Positions 34,414 to 43,045 of a stretch of DNA of 56,161 nucleotides are shown one piece after another. The notes beneath the pieces were generated by a model. It did not search any database. It saw nothing but the letters and a program-made list of their open reading frames with translations, and was not told the DNA's origin. The position numbers and the translations under genes were made by a program. The DNA lies in NCBI GenBank assembly GCA_964551835.1, contig CAZKEM010000030.1, forward strand, positions 1-56,161. The letters are read 5' to 3'. This DNA is from JAHDCC01 sp964551835 (lineage in GTDB: Bacteria; Actinomycetota; Acidimicrobiia; Acidimicrobiales; SZUA-35). How positions within the stretch are numbered: position 1 is the first letter of the stretch; every line of letters begins with the position of its first letter.

Positions 34414-35511
34414 CTACGCAGGAATTGCTACCAAGTCGTCTCGATGGATGACTTCGTCAACGACTGTTTCGGGCAGGTCGGCTGTTTGGCGGCCAGCATA
34501 GTCATTCAACTCTTGTGAAGACCACCGGCTCAGACCCTTAGCGAAGACCTCACCCGATTCATCCTTGACCTCCACCGCAGCATCTGGGCCAAACGAACCA
34601 ACGGAACGGACGACCCCTGCAGGTAACAGCGAACAAGGCTTCGACTGGAGCGCAGTTCGGGCGCCACTATCGACGGTGATGCTTCCCTCTGACGGTGACG
34701 CAAAGGCTATCCAAAGCTTGCGTGCGCTTAGGCGCTGTCGGCGGGCTCGAAACACCGATCCGACACCGGCAACGCCTGCGACAGCGTCCACGAGGACATC
34801 TCCACGGTCGGATTGGGCGATTATAGTCTCCACTCCAGACCAAGTCGCGATCTTCGCAGCCGCCAATTTCGATGCCATACCGCCACTGCCGACGGTACTT
34901 CCAGGCCCTGATGCCATCGCCTCCAAACGATGGTCGAAATCGACGATCTCCTCAATCAGCGATGCGTTCGCATCAACCCGAGGGTCGGCGGTAAACAAAC
35001 CCGGCGTGTCCGTCAGTAAGATCAGACGGTCGGCGTCGATCAAATGAGCCACCAACGCTGCTAAGCGATCGTTGTCTCCGAACCTGATCTCGTCGTCTGC
35101 GACTGCATCGTTTTCATTCACCACGGGAACAGTGCCCTGAGCCAGCAGCACTTCTAATGTGCCTCGACTGTTTACATAACGCTGGCGATGCCACATATCG
35201 GTCGGAGCTAACAACACTTGGGCGGCAACCAGCCCATTCTCTCTGAGGACCTGATTGTAGCTCGCCATAAGAGAAATCTGCCCGACAGCAGAGGCCGCCC
35301 TCAATACCTTCTTTTGTCGAGGACGGCTACCGGTGTCAAAACCCAGCGGCCCAAGACCAGCAGCTATCGATCCGCTCGTGACAATAATCGGTGAATGACC
35401 ATCTCGGTGCAGCGCCGCTACTTCGGCACAGAGTTTCTCTATTGCGTGATAGTTGATAGCTCCGGCGTCTGTCGTCAGCGATGAGGAACCAATCTTAACG
35501 ATGACTTTCAT
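34414..35511 (-). CDS. proB: Glutamate 5-kinase
   Basis: A 365-residue enzyme that phosphorylates glutamate, the first step of proline synthesis. The kinase domain (1-255) begins 'VIVKIGSSSLTTD' and contains 'PIIVTSGSIAAGLGPLGF', 'PVVNENDAVADDEIRFGDND' (in part) and 'GSGGMASKLAAAKIA'. The C-terminal PUA domain (~270-355) is present ('GSITVDSGARTAL'). Its start codon overlaps the obgE stop region by one base, so it is cotranscribed with obgE, as in many actinobacteria. proA, which usually follows, is absent from the window. Confidence 0.96.
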   Translation of the reverse strand: MKVIVKIGSSSLTTDAGAINYHAIEKLCAEVAALHRDGHSPIIVTSGSIAAGLGPLGFDTGSRPRQKKVLRAASAVGQISLMASYNQVLRENGLVAAQVLLAPTDMWHRQRYVNSRGTLEVLLAQGTVPVVNENDAVADDEIRFGDNDRLAALVAHLIDADRLILLTDTPGLFTADPRVDANASLIEEIVDFDHRLEAMASGPGSTVGSGGMASKLAAAKIATWSGVETIIAQSDRGDVLVDAVAGVAGVGSVFRARRQRLSARKLWIAFASPSEGSITVDSGARTALQSKPCSLLPAGVVRSVGSFGPDAAVEVKDESGEVFAKGLSRWSSQELNDYAGRQTADLPETVVDEVIHRDDLVAIPA

Positions 35512-36767
35512 TAGAGGTCGTCCTGGTACTCGAATGCGAATTTGCCAATTTGAACCGTGTCTCCCTCGCGCACACCAGCTTTGCGAAGCGCCTTATCGAC
35601 ACCAATCTTGTTCAACTGGGCTTGGGCATAGTCCAAGGCACCGATATCGGTAAGGTCCGAAAGTGCGACTGCCCGCTCGGCCTGGCGACCAATTACCAGC
35701 CACGAGGCGTCGTCTTGTCGTTCGATTCTGACACCAACTGGCTCCGGACGGTGGATAACGTGGCCTCCCCCCGTCGGCTGGTCAGCCCGGTCCCTCTTGA
35801 CCAACTCGGACAGACGCCATAAAACGGGGTCTAGACCCGATCTTGTCACCGACGAAATAGAAAATTCGACTCCAGTATCGTCGCCCCAATCCGAGGCTTC
35901 AAGAATATCCGACTTCGACCCGACGACAATGCTTGGGCGCTCAAGCAAACCGGGCTGATAGGCCGCCAGTTCCTGTTTGAGAGTTTCGAGTTGTTCTTGG
36001 GGTGAGGCACCATCGACCGAAGCCAGGTCGAGCAGGTAAACCAACACTCTCGCCCGCTCGATATGTCGGAGGAATTGATGACCAAGGCCAACACCATCGC
36101 TCGCTCCTTCGATCAAGCCGGGAAGGTCAGCAACGACAAACTGGGATTCTTCATCTAGCCGTACGACCCCGAGGTTGGGTTCCAACGTGGTAAACGGGTA
36201 CTCCGCAATCTTTGGCTTTGCTTCCGAAATTACGGAGATGAGCGTACTCTTTCCCGAACTCGGAAACCCCACCAGAGCAACGTCGGCGAGGAGTTTAAGC
36301 TCCAACCGAAACCATACGTCCTCACACTTCTCTCCTTGTTCTGCAAAAGCCGGGGCGCGTCGTTTGTTTGACAGGAAGCGGGCGTTACCTTTGCCGCCGA
36401 CTCCGCCAGGCGACGCGAGCCAGCGGTCACCATCAGATGATAAGTCAGCCAGAACTTCACCGGTCTCATGATCCTTGACAATAGTGCCTTCGGGAACCTT
36501 CGCCACAACGTCAGCGCCGCTCTTACCGTGTTTCTTAGCCCCGCTGCCGTGGGTCCCACTCTCGGCGATCCGGTGAGGGTGGTCTCTAAATGAAAGAAGC
36601 GACGCCACGTTGCGGTCTGCCTGTAGCCAGACAGCCCCCCCGTTCCCTCCATCTCCTCCATCAGGACCGCCGTATGGGACGTGTGACTCGCGTCGGAACG
36701 AAACCGATCCGGCTCCGCCGTCGCCGGCTCGCGAACAGAAGTTGCACTCATCAACAAAAACGGACAC
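35511..36767 (-). CDS. obgE: GTPase ObgE/CgtA
   Basis: 418 residues from GTG 36767 ('VSVFVDECNFCSRAGDGGAG'). The open frame extends 57 codons further upstream but without Obg-like sequence. The Obg fold (1-160) is glycine-rich ('GGPDGGDGGNGGAVW'). The G domain has G1 'GFPSSGKSTLI', G3 'VADLPGLIEGAS', G4 'GSKSD' and G5 'FSISSVT'. A C-terminal OCT domain (~345-418) is present. ObgE binds the 50S subunit and links growth to nutrient state. It lies between proB and the Tad-pilin genes instead of next to rpmA. Confidence 0.95.
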   Translation of the reverse strand: MSVFVDECNFCSRAGDGGAGSVSFRRESHVPYGGPDGGDGGNGGAVWLQADRNVASLLSFRDHPHRIAESGTHGSGAKKHGKSGADVVAKVPEGTIVKDHETGEVLADLSSDGDRWLASPGGVGGKGNARFLSNKRRAPAFAEQGEKCEDVWFRLELKLLADVALVGFPSSGKSTLISVISEAKPKIAEYPFTTLEPNLGVVRLDEESQFVVADLPGLIEGASDGVGLGHQFLRHIERARVLVYLLDLASVDGASPQEQLETLKQELAAYQPGLLERPSIVVGSKSDILEASDWGDDTGVEFSISSVTRSGLDPVLWRLSELVKRDRADQPTGGGHVIHRPEPVGVRIERQDDASWLVIGRQAERAVALSDLTDIGALDYAQAQLNKIGVDKALRKAGVREGDTVQIGKFAFEYQDDL

Positions 36768-36838
36768 CTCTAGAGGATAGACCCTCGGCAGGTGCCCGCC
36801 TTCGTCATTTACGTAGCCGACCGGATTGTAAAGAACCG

Positions 36839-38536
36839 TTATTCGGTTAGATGTGCCGGGTCGCCGATGACCTTGACCGACCAAGTCGTGCGATCGGTCG
36901 GTGTGTTGGCACCTTCCGGAGTGTACCTGACCTTCCACCAGCAGCTAGACGAACAGGTGTAGTCGGCGGGAAGATCGTATTCCAACGTCACCCACTGAGC
37001 GTTGTAGCGTTGATTGGTCACTATTAGACAAGGGTTACCAGAGCAGTTCGAAGGATCTGTAAAGGTCGGGTCTTCCGGCCAGACCCCCGGGTTCTCACAG
37101 ATGTTGCCGACCGAACAGTTACTTCGACGAAACCTAAACGGAATCGCGGTGTCGCTGTCGTCGAAGAACTGAAGGTTATTCATTCCTTCGCCTGGATCGA
37201 AGAGACGGATCTGCACCGTCTTACCAGCATGCTCGTCTTCAATTTGGGCTAAGAAAAATTCAGTCGTCGCCCCTCCAACGCCCCAACTAGGCCGGTAGAA
37301 CGATGCCCATTCACGGGCATAAAGACTTGGACACGTAGGGTTAGCGGCCGACTGTGAGCAGAGAAATCCATTGCCACCATGTGGCACAGCTCGCAGGGCG
37401 AAGTTGTTAAGCCCGACCTCGCCTCCAGAAAAATTGGCCCTGGAGTTTGCTCGCACATACCACTTGCCCGCCTCCGAGGCCGGGACGACCGCCATCGTGT
37501 ACCAACCGTTCTGACCACCAGAGCAGGCGTTCCTCGGATAGACCTCATCGAAAATTGGGGTCTGCGCTAGGTTGTCTAGATCGTAGTCGGGAGTGGCGTC
37601 GCTCCCGTATACACGGAACTGAAGCCGAGGACCAGCCGATGAGTCCTGCGCCTGCCCAGAGCGGCAGACGCCAGGTTCGAATACTTGAATAGCTGTGTTT
37701 CCCGTTATGCCATGAGGGATATCGACAACATAGTCGTACATGTCTTGGGCTGGCTTGAATCCCGGGCTTGCTTGCCGAGCGCCGTCGGTGCAACCATTCC
37801 AAGGTTGCCCCGTGCTATACCAGGCCGGGCTGAACGGGTCACCTTGGGCGTAGCCAATGCAGTGACTGTTAATTGAGAGCCAAAGCCCATGGGCATAGGA
37901 GCCACCTCCTGGCGGTGAGCCGAGAACTCCCGGTCCGAGGTTGCCTGTACCTAGACCTGAAGTTGGGTTACCGAACCCTACTTCAGAAGTTATATCCGCG
38001 ACGCTGTACCGTTCGATATCGACCTCGTCAAGAACGATCTTTCCTAAATACGCGGGCGTATCTGTATCGATGCGTACTCGTAGCTGATCGGCCTTTGCGC
38101 TGACGATTACGTTCGCATTAGCGACGCCCGGATTACCAGCGTCAATCCACCTTTGGTCTACCATGCCGTTCTTGGCCGCTATGTCGAGTGCAACTACTTC
38201 CGCTTGCTGCAAGTTAGGCATATGGACTACACCTGCTAACGCAGCGGCGTCTGAAGCTCGCTGGACCTGTTGACCCTTGAGATACCAGGCTCCGACATCG
38301 ACCGCGAACGCTGCGAAAATGAGAAGCGGGATGAGTAATAGTGCGGTCATTGGCAGAACATAGCCTGACTCCTCAGACGCCTCATCGTCTGATCCAAGCA
38401 TCTGAAACCCGGCATCGTTGACTAACTCAGCCGACTGTTCCTCAAGGCATTCGTCGAACTCGAGCCCACTGGATGAGCTTGCTGCGCTTCTACGGTCGGT
38501 CGACATCGTACTCCGTTTCGGTTCTAAGGTAGCCAT
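36839..38536 (-). CDS. TadG-like pilus-assembly / pseudopilin-related protein
   Basis: A 565-residue protein. After a Ser/Glu/Asp-rich N-terminal stretch, a TadE/G-type transmembrane helix ('GYVLPMTALLLIPLLIFAAFAVDVGAWYL', in part) lies at about residue 65-95. It continues with 'KGQQVQRASDAAALAGVVHMP', the classic TadG/Tad-domain sequence. The remaining ~440 extracytoplasmic residues include Cys- and Asn/Thr-rich beta-type sequence with 'SSCWWKVRYTPEGA' near the end. It probably acts as a membrane-anchored minor component of a Flp/Tad pilus or adhesin. It overlaps the TadE gene by one base (TGATG). Confidence 0.84.
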   Translation of the reverse strand: MATLEPKRSTMSTDRRSAASSSSGLEFDECLEEQSAELVNDAGFQMLGSDDEASEESGYVLPMTALLLIPLLIFAAFAVDVGAWYLKGQQVQRASDAAALAGVVHMPNLQQAEVVALDIAAKNGMVDQRWIDAGNPGVANANVIVSAKADQLRVRIDTDTPAYLGKIVLDEVDIERYSVADITSEVGFGNPTSGLGTGNLGPGVLGSPPGGGSYAHGLWLSINSHCIGYAQGDPFSPAWYSTGQPWNGCTDGARQASPGFKPAQDMYDYVVDIPHGITGNTAIQVFEPGVCRSGQAQDSSAGPRLQFRVYGSDATPDYDLDNLAQTPIFDEVYPRNACSGGQNGWYTMAVVPASEAGKWYVRANSRANFSGGEVGLNNFALRAVPHGGNGFLCSQSAANPTCPSLYAREWASFYRPSWGVGGATTEFFLAQIEDEHAGKTVQIRLFDPGEGMNNLQFFDDSDTAIPFRFRRSNCSVGNICENPGVWPEDPTFTDPSNCSGNPCLIVTNQRYNAQWVTLEYDLPADYTCSSSCWWKVRYTPEGANTPTDRTTWSVKVIGDPAHLTE

Positions 38537-39153
38537 CAGCTATTCCCCGGCTCGACTCGCATGACAGTTGATTCAGAAATGGTTATCGGCCCTGATCCAA
38601 ACAGTTGGGTGACCGAAGCCTTGTCTAGCTCAACATGAACGCCAAGGTTCGTGAGGTTGGTGATACTTGGGCCGTCGCTTCGTTCGGTTGCCGAACACCA
38701 GTTTTGATCACTCAACCCACAAGCGGTCCCCGCTCCCCACTGCGATCCGGCCGGCGTGGCCAATGCTGCGAAATGGGTCGGACCGTAGACGTTGCAGTTT
38801 GCTCCACCTGAATACCCGGGTGCCGCCGTCTGACAGGCAACGGGCATTTCACCCGACACGTCGGATTCGAACACCACTACTCGTGTTAGCGAGCCGAAAT
38901 CGTCACCTAACGAGGCTTCGATCGACTTCAGTATTTCATAGTCTGCTTCGCCGCGAACCGCTAACTGGCTGCCGACCCGGGCACCCGAGCGAGATGCCTG
39001 AGTCACGCCTTGGGAAGTGTTCCAAGCAGTTCCAACTTCAAAGATTCCTAACACCAACAGAATCAGAAAGGAAAGGACCAAAGCCAGTTCGACTAACGCC
39101 GCTCCTCGTTCGTTACTGCCGTTGTTTCGTCCCGACGAGATCTGCGAGTTCAT
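38536..39153 (-). CDS. TadE-like minor pilin
   Basis: A 205-residue TadE-like protein. 'ERGAALVELALVLSFLILLVLGIFEVGTAW' (in part) is a class IVb N-terminus: glycine before the cleavage point, Glu at +5, then a hydrophobic helix. The extracytoplasmic part (~50-205) has four cysteines ('MPVACQTA', 'GANCNVYG', 'TACGLSDQNWCSA'). It is the middle gene of the TadE-TadE-TadG operon, overlapping the upstream paralogue by four bases and the downstream TadG by one. No TadA, TadB or TadC gene is in the window. Confidence 0.87.
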   Translation of the reverse strand: MNSQISSGRNNGSNERGAALVELALVLSFLILLVLGIFEVGTAWNTSQGVTQASRSGARVGSQLAVRGEADYEILKSIEASLGDDFGSLTRVVVFESDVSGEMPVACQTAAPGYSGGANCNVYGPTHFAALATPAGSQWGAGTACGLSDQNWCSATERSDGPSITNLTNLGVHVELDKASVTQLFGSGPITISESTVMRVEPGNS

Positions 39154-39752
39154 GAGTACTCCGTGGGCTCTAGACGAATGATGTTTGTGTCCTCAAGAGT
39201 CGTAGATGCTCCGAAGAAACCGGTTATGTAGTCATGACGGGTTTCGACATGAACACCGACGTATTCCGATGCTCCAAGCGTGGTGTTTCGTTCTGAAGGG
39301 CACCAATGACGATCGATTGAGAAACCTGGTCGGCATCCAAAGTTGCCAGTCGGAGTCGACGTGCCAGCGACGTTTAGTTCTCGGAAAAACGACGCGGCAT
39401 CGTATCGGTTACACACCCCAGGTTGGGAACCAGTCCTGCAAGCATCAGGCACGGTGTCGTTAGGGCCGCTCGCCTTGAAGACTACGATGTTCTCAAGGTT
39501 CTCGATACCGATCGACCCAATTCCATTCTCGATCGAACGAAGTATTAGATAATCGGCCGACGTGCTCGAACCATTCACACTTGCGGACCTTGCGCCTTCT
39601 TTCGCCGCATTGGAATTTGTTAACGCATCCCGATACAACAAACCCATTTCGAGGATTCCAAAAATCAGCAGGAAAAAGACGGGGGTGATGAGTGCTGCTT
39701 CTACGAGAGTCGCACCCCGCTCATGTTTTCCTTTTTTCCGCCAGAATGCCAT
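39150..39752 (-). CDS. TadE-like minor pilin, paralogue
   Basis: A 200-residue TadE-like protein clearly paralogous to the next gene. 'ERGATLVEAALITPVFFLLIFGILEMG' (in part) has Gly13, Glu18 at +5 and a hydrophobic helix. The extracytoplasmic part holds 'VPDACRTGSQPGVCNRYDAASFF' and 'FGCRPGFSIDRHWCPSERN', the same Cys layout and 'D(Q/R)(N/H)WC' ending as the paralogue. It is the first gene of the operon. Confidence 0.87.
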   Translation of the reverse strand: MAFWRKKGKHERGATLVEAALITPVFFLLIFGILEMGLLYRDALTNSNAAKEGARSASVNGSSTSADYLILRSIENGIGSIGIENLENIVVFKASGPNDTVPDACRTGSQPGVCNRYDAASFFRELNVAGTSTPTGNFGCRPGFSIDRHWCPSERNTTLGASEYVGVHVETRHDYITGFFGASTTLEDTNIIRLEPTEYS

Positions 39753-39834
39753 ACGAGGACTATCGGTTGTCTAGTGGCGCAGGTTTAACGACTGGGTACT
39801 ATCACCAGCACAACACGACTCAAATGACCCACAA

Positions 39835-39872
39835 AACATCAACAACCGGCCACAAGGCCGGTTGTTGATGTT
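39835..39872 (-). terminator. Strong terminator after rpmA
   Basis: Arms 39835-39851 and 39856-39872 are perfect 17-bp complements with a 4-nt loop. On the minus strand the stem is followed by TTGTGGG. It lies about 20 bases after the rpmA stop and separates the ribosomal genes from the Tad operon. Confidence 0.9.
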
Positions 39873-39891
39873 CTAGAAGTATGGTTTGGTA

Positions 39892-40143
39892 CTACTCGGT
39901 GACGATGTCTACAAGCTTGCGACCTTGACGAAACCCAAACTTTACCCGTCCATCGGCCGTGGCAAATAGCGTATCGTCGCCGCCTCGCTTGACGTTTCGT
40001 CCGGCATGGAACTTGGTTCCACGTTGGCGCATTATGATCGATCCAGTGGTAAGAACTTCACCATCGAATGCTTTCACGCCGAGGCGTTTACTTTCTGAGT
40101 CACGGCCGTTCCTTGTGGAACCGCCACCTTTTGTCTTTGACAT
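39892..40143 (-). CDS. rpmA: Ribosomal protein bL27
   Basis: An 83-residue large-subunit protein. 'KTKGGGSTRNGRDSESKRLGVKAFDGE' (in part) is the conserved N-terminus near the peptidyl-transferase centre. 'SIIMRQRGTKFHAGRNV' and 'GGDDTLFATADGRVKF' complete the bL27 signature. The N-terminus starts directly with Met-Ser-Lys-Thr, with no Firmicutes-type cleavable extension. It follows rplU by one base. Confidence 0.97.
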   Translation of the reverse strand: MSKTKGGGSTRNGRDSESKRLGVKAFDGEVLTTGSIIMRQRGTKFHAGRNVKRGGDDTLFATADGRVKFGFRQGRKLVDIVTE

Positions 40144-40144
40144 T

Positions 40145-40453
40145 TCAGCCCTTTGTGATCCCGGTAACTTCGATCGTTGATTCTATCTGACGGTGGCCGT
40201 AGCGGCGTCTTTGGTTCGTCTTCGACTTATAGGTGAAGCCTTCAATTTTTTTGCCTTTGCCCTCTTCTACTACCTTGGCAGAAACGGAACAGCCTGCAAG
40301 TTGAACTGGCGTAGCAAGAACAGTCGAGCCGTCGACCACAAGAACGGGCTTGAGGTCAACGGAAGATCCGGGCTCGCCCAGACGTTCGACCTTGAGAGTT
40401 TGACCTTTTTCGACCCGGTACTGTTTACCACCGGTTGATACGATTGCATACAT
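40145..40453 (-). CDS. rplU: Ribosomal protein bL21
   Basis: A 102-residue large-subunit protein. 'MYAIVSTGGKQYRVEKGQ' is the family start. 'VVEEGKGKKIEGFTYKSKTNQRRRYGHRQ' (in part 'YKSKTNQRRRYGHRQ') is the conserved 23S-binding segment. Its partner rpmA follows directly and RNase E/G precedes it, the common rng-rplU-rpmA order. Confidence 0.97.
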   Translation of the reverse strand: MYAIVSTGGKQYRVEKGQTLKVERLGEPGSSVDLKPVLVVDGSTVLATPVQLAGCSVSAKVVEEGKGKKIEGFTYKSKTNQRRRYGHRQIESTIEVTGITKG

Positions 40454-40474
40454 AGACAGCTCAGACTAGCAGTT

Positions 40475-42307
40475 CTACTTACGTAAGACACTTGAAGATA
40501 TTTCATGGCCTAAACCGTCACACTGCAGACACGTTGCCGACATTGACTCCAGGAGGCCTTCGCCTATTCGTTTTCGGGTCATCTCGACCAAGCCGAGTTC
40601 TGAAATTTCGAAGGCTTGGGTTCTTGTCTTGTCGCGAGCGAGCGCTGCTCTAAAGACCTTCATCACTTCGGCCCGGTTCTTTCGGTTCTCCATATCGACA
40701 AAGTCGATGACGATTATTCCTCCGATATCGCGAAGACGGAGCTGTTGCGCGATACCTTCAGCGGCTTCGATGTTGTTTCGGAAGACCGTGTCTTCGAGGT
40801 TCGATGATCCAACATTCTTACCGGTATTGACATCAATCACGGTTAAGGCTTCGGTGCGTTCGATGATCAGCGAACCACCCGAGGGCAGCCAGACTTTCTT
40901 GTCGAGTGCTTTATGTAGTTGCTCATGAATGTGGTTTCGTTCAAGAATATCTAACTTCTCATTTTGGGCGTCATAGAACTCAACCCGGTCGGCCAGTGCG
41001 GGGGTAATTACAGAGACATATTCCATTACCTCGTCATAGAGGTCGCGGTCGTCAATTATCACCTTCCGGTAGCCTTTGTTGAACTCCTCTCGGATTACAC
41101 GCACAGCCATGTCTGGCTCGCGATAGACAAGCGACGGCGCCTTGGCAGACTTCGTCATCTGCTCGATCTGATCCCACTGTTCGGAGAGTCCGGCGAGGTC
41201 ACGCTCGATCTCCTCCGCGGTAACGTTCTCCGCCGCGGTCCTCACAATTAGGCCATGACCTTTCGGGCGCACTCGATCGAGGATCTTGCGGAGCCTTTTT
41301 CGTTCAGAGTCAGGCAGGCGTTTAGAGATACCGTACGTCGTGCTATTCGGGACTAGGACAACAAACCGTCCGGGAAGTGAAACCTCGCCCGTGAGCCTGG
41401 CGCCCTTATGGGCTATCGGATTCTTGGCTACTTGGCACAAAATCGCCTGGCGAGACTTAAGCATCTGTTCGATCTTCGGCTTCGATGACCGGTCCTTGGA
41501 GCCGTCCTTGGTTTGAACATCGTTGCGATAGATAACCGCGTTCTTAGGTGTCCCGATATCAACGAAGGCCGCTTCCATACCAGGAAGAACATTCTGGACT
41601 CGACCGTAATAAATGTTTCCGTGAATCTGGAACACATCGTCGCTCGGCCGAGAAACATAGTACTCGATCAGCGTCCGGCCTTCGAGAATAGCAATATGGG
41701 TCGCATCCGCCCGCTTCGAAACAACCATCATGTAACGACCGACCGGGCGACCCTTACGAGAACGACCGCGCCGCTGCCTAAGTTCTTCTTCATCTAGTTC
41801 AACGGCTTCACCGCCGACTATCTGACTTACTGGCCGCTGAGAGCCACGTTTGCGTCGGCCGCCAGAGCGGCGCCCACGGCCCCGCTGATCTTGGTTGCCT
41901 TGCTTAGCTTCGGTGTTCGAGTTGGAACTGCCTTGCTTATTGTTTTCGCCCTTGCTGCCTCGACGACGTCGGCGACGACGGTTGCCCGACTTTGAGCCTC
42001 CGCCCTTGCCCTGGCCGGAGCCTTTGGATTCAGCCTTGTTCTCGTCCGGGCGCCCGCCGCCAGGCGAAGAACCCGAACCCTTTTTTCTTTGATTCGAACG
42101 CGAAGATCGTGAGTTTGAAGACTTCGATGTCGAAGCGCGTTGGCCCCCGTCGGTCGACTCTTTTGACGAGTCAGATTGCGCTTTCTTATTTGGGTTTGCT
42201 CTAATTTTTCTTGGGGTGGTAGTTGGTCCTTTAGTAGGAATAGGTTTTTTGTAGGTCGAATTTTTGTCTTGTCCGCCGGGCTGTTGCCCAGTTTTCTGTT
42301 CGGACAT
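40475..42307 (-). CDS. Ribonuclease E/G
   Basis: A 610-residue Rne/Rng-family endoribonuclease. The first ~200 residues are a low-complexity, Ser/Gly/Lys/Arg-rich disordered tail ('SGNRRRRRRRGSKGE'). The catalytic part has the S1 domain ('NIYYGRVQNVLPGMEAAFVDIG', in part), 'GARLTGEVSLPGRFVVLVP', the metal-binding Asp in 'LTVIDVNTGKNVG' and the Asp in 'VIDFVDMENRKNR', and the Zn-link-like 'CLQCDGLG' near the C-terminus. It processes rRNA and tRNA precursors and starts mRNA decay. The N-terminal rather than C-terminal tail is typical of actinobacterial RNase E. Confidence 0.95.
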   Translation of the reverse strand: MSEQKTGQQPGGQDKNSTYKKPIPTKGPTTTPRKIRANPNKKAQSDSSKESTDGGQRASTSKSSNSRSSRSNQRKKGSGSSPGGGRPDENKAESKGSGQGKGGGSKSGNRRRRRRRGSKGENNKQGSSNSNTEAKQGNQDQRGRGRRSGGRRKRGSQRPVSQIVGGEAVELDEEELRQRRGRSRKGRPVGRYMMVVSKRADATHIAILEGRTLIEYYVSRPSDDVFQIHGNIYYGRVQNVLPGMEAAFVDIGTPKNAVIYRNDVQTKDGSKDRSSKPKIEQMLKSRQAILCQVAKNPIAHKGARLTGEVSLPGRFVVLVPNSTTYGISKRLPDSERKRLRKILDRVRPKGHGLIVRTAAENVTAEEIERDLAGLSEQWDQIEQMTKSAKAPSLVYREPDMAVRVIREEFNKGYRKVIIDDRDLYDEVMEYVSVITPALADRVEFYDAQNEKLDILERNHIHEQLHKALDKKVWLPSGGSLIIERTEALTVIDVNTGKNVGSSNLEDTVFRNNIEAAEGIAQQLRLRDIGGIIVIDFVDMENRKNRAEVMKVFRAALARDKTRTQAFEISELGLVEMTRKRIGEGLLESMSATCLQCDGLGHEISSSVLRK

Positions 42308-42322
42308 ATGGGAGATCCCTTC

Positions 42323-43045
42323 TCATGAGGCGCTACTCAATTCACGCCTGGTCGAGGAGCTAGCAGGCTTCACCGGTTCACACCGTGCTCCATCGACAGT
42401 CATCCATTGGTGAGTGCGGTGGACTCTACCTAGTTGGTAATCTTCGCCCAGCACGACGATCAATTCGTCGGGGCGTAAAGAAACCTTCTCGGTAGAGAGT
42501 TCCACCACAAGCTGCACGCCGTCTGCGGTCGGTCCTTCTACTACGATTTCTGTGATCGCAGGTCGAACATCGACTTCTGAAGTTTTGCCTTTTCGAACTC
42601 GCTGCCGTAGCAGCTCAGAGTGCGCAAGGACTTCCGTGACGGCCTTTTGAACCGACTCGACCGATTGGCCAAGAACTTCGACTCGCCAGGTACAGCTGGT
42701 AATAGTTTCTTGCAATGAGGCCGAGCCCGATTCTAGTGCCCGAACCGCAGTTACGGTTAGGCCATCGGGAAGCGCTTCAGTTAGCTGAGGCGCCAGAGCA
42801 TCAACGTCAACCGCTCGTGTCAGCGAAACGTCAAAGTACTCGGCATCAGATTCGTGGGAAACACTCAGAGCCAAACCAAAGCTAATCTTTGGCCGGGGTG
42901 AAAAACCCTCTGAGTATGCCACAGGCAGTCGAACTTTCCTTAAGGCCCGTTCAACTAGTCGGGCTACATCTCGATGGCTGACAAAACGGATCTTGCCAGC
43001 CTTCAAAAAGCGAACACGTATTTTTGGGTTGGGCTGAATACTCAT
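42323..43045 (-). CDS. TIGR03936-family radical-SAM-associated protein (DUF2344)
   Basis: A 240-residue protein with 'IRVRFLKAGKIRFVSHRDVARLVERAL' (in part 'FVSHRDVARLVERAL') and 'PVAYSEGFSPRPKISFG', the diagnostic start of the DUF2344/TIGR03936 family. It partners the TIGR03960 radical-SAM protein. Its gene overlaps that gene's stop by four bases and the pair is present as usual. The two are thought to act together on an RNA or cofactor, but the reaction is not established. Confidence 0.93.
   Translation of the reverse strand: MSIQPNPKIRVRFLKAGKIRFVSHRDVARLVERALRKVRLPVAYSEGFSPRPKISFGLALSVSHESDAEYFDVSLTRAVDVDALAPQLTEALPDGLTVTAVRALESGSASLQETITSCTWRVEVLGQSVESVQKAVTEVLAHSELLRQRVRKGKTSEVDVRPAITEIVVEGPTADGVQLVVELSTEKVSLRPDELIVVLGEDYQLGRVHRTHQWMTVDGARCEPVKPASSSTRRELSSAS

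Noticed and set aside
36768..36938. N-terminal extension of ObgE
   Set aside because: The 57 extra codons overlap the 3' end of the TadG-like gene and do not resemble Obg; GTG 36767 gives the standard start.
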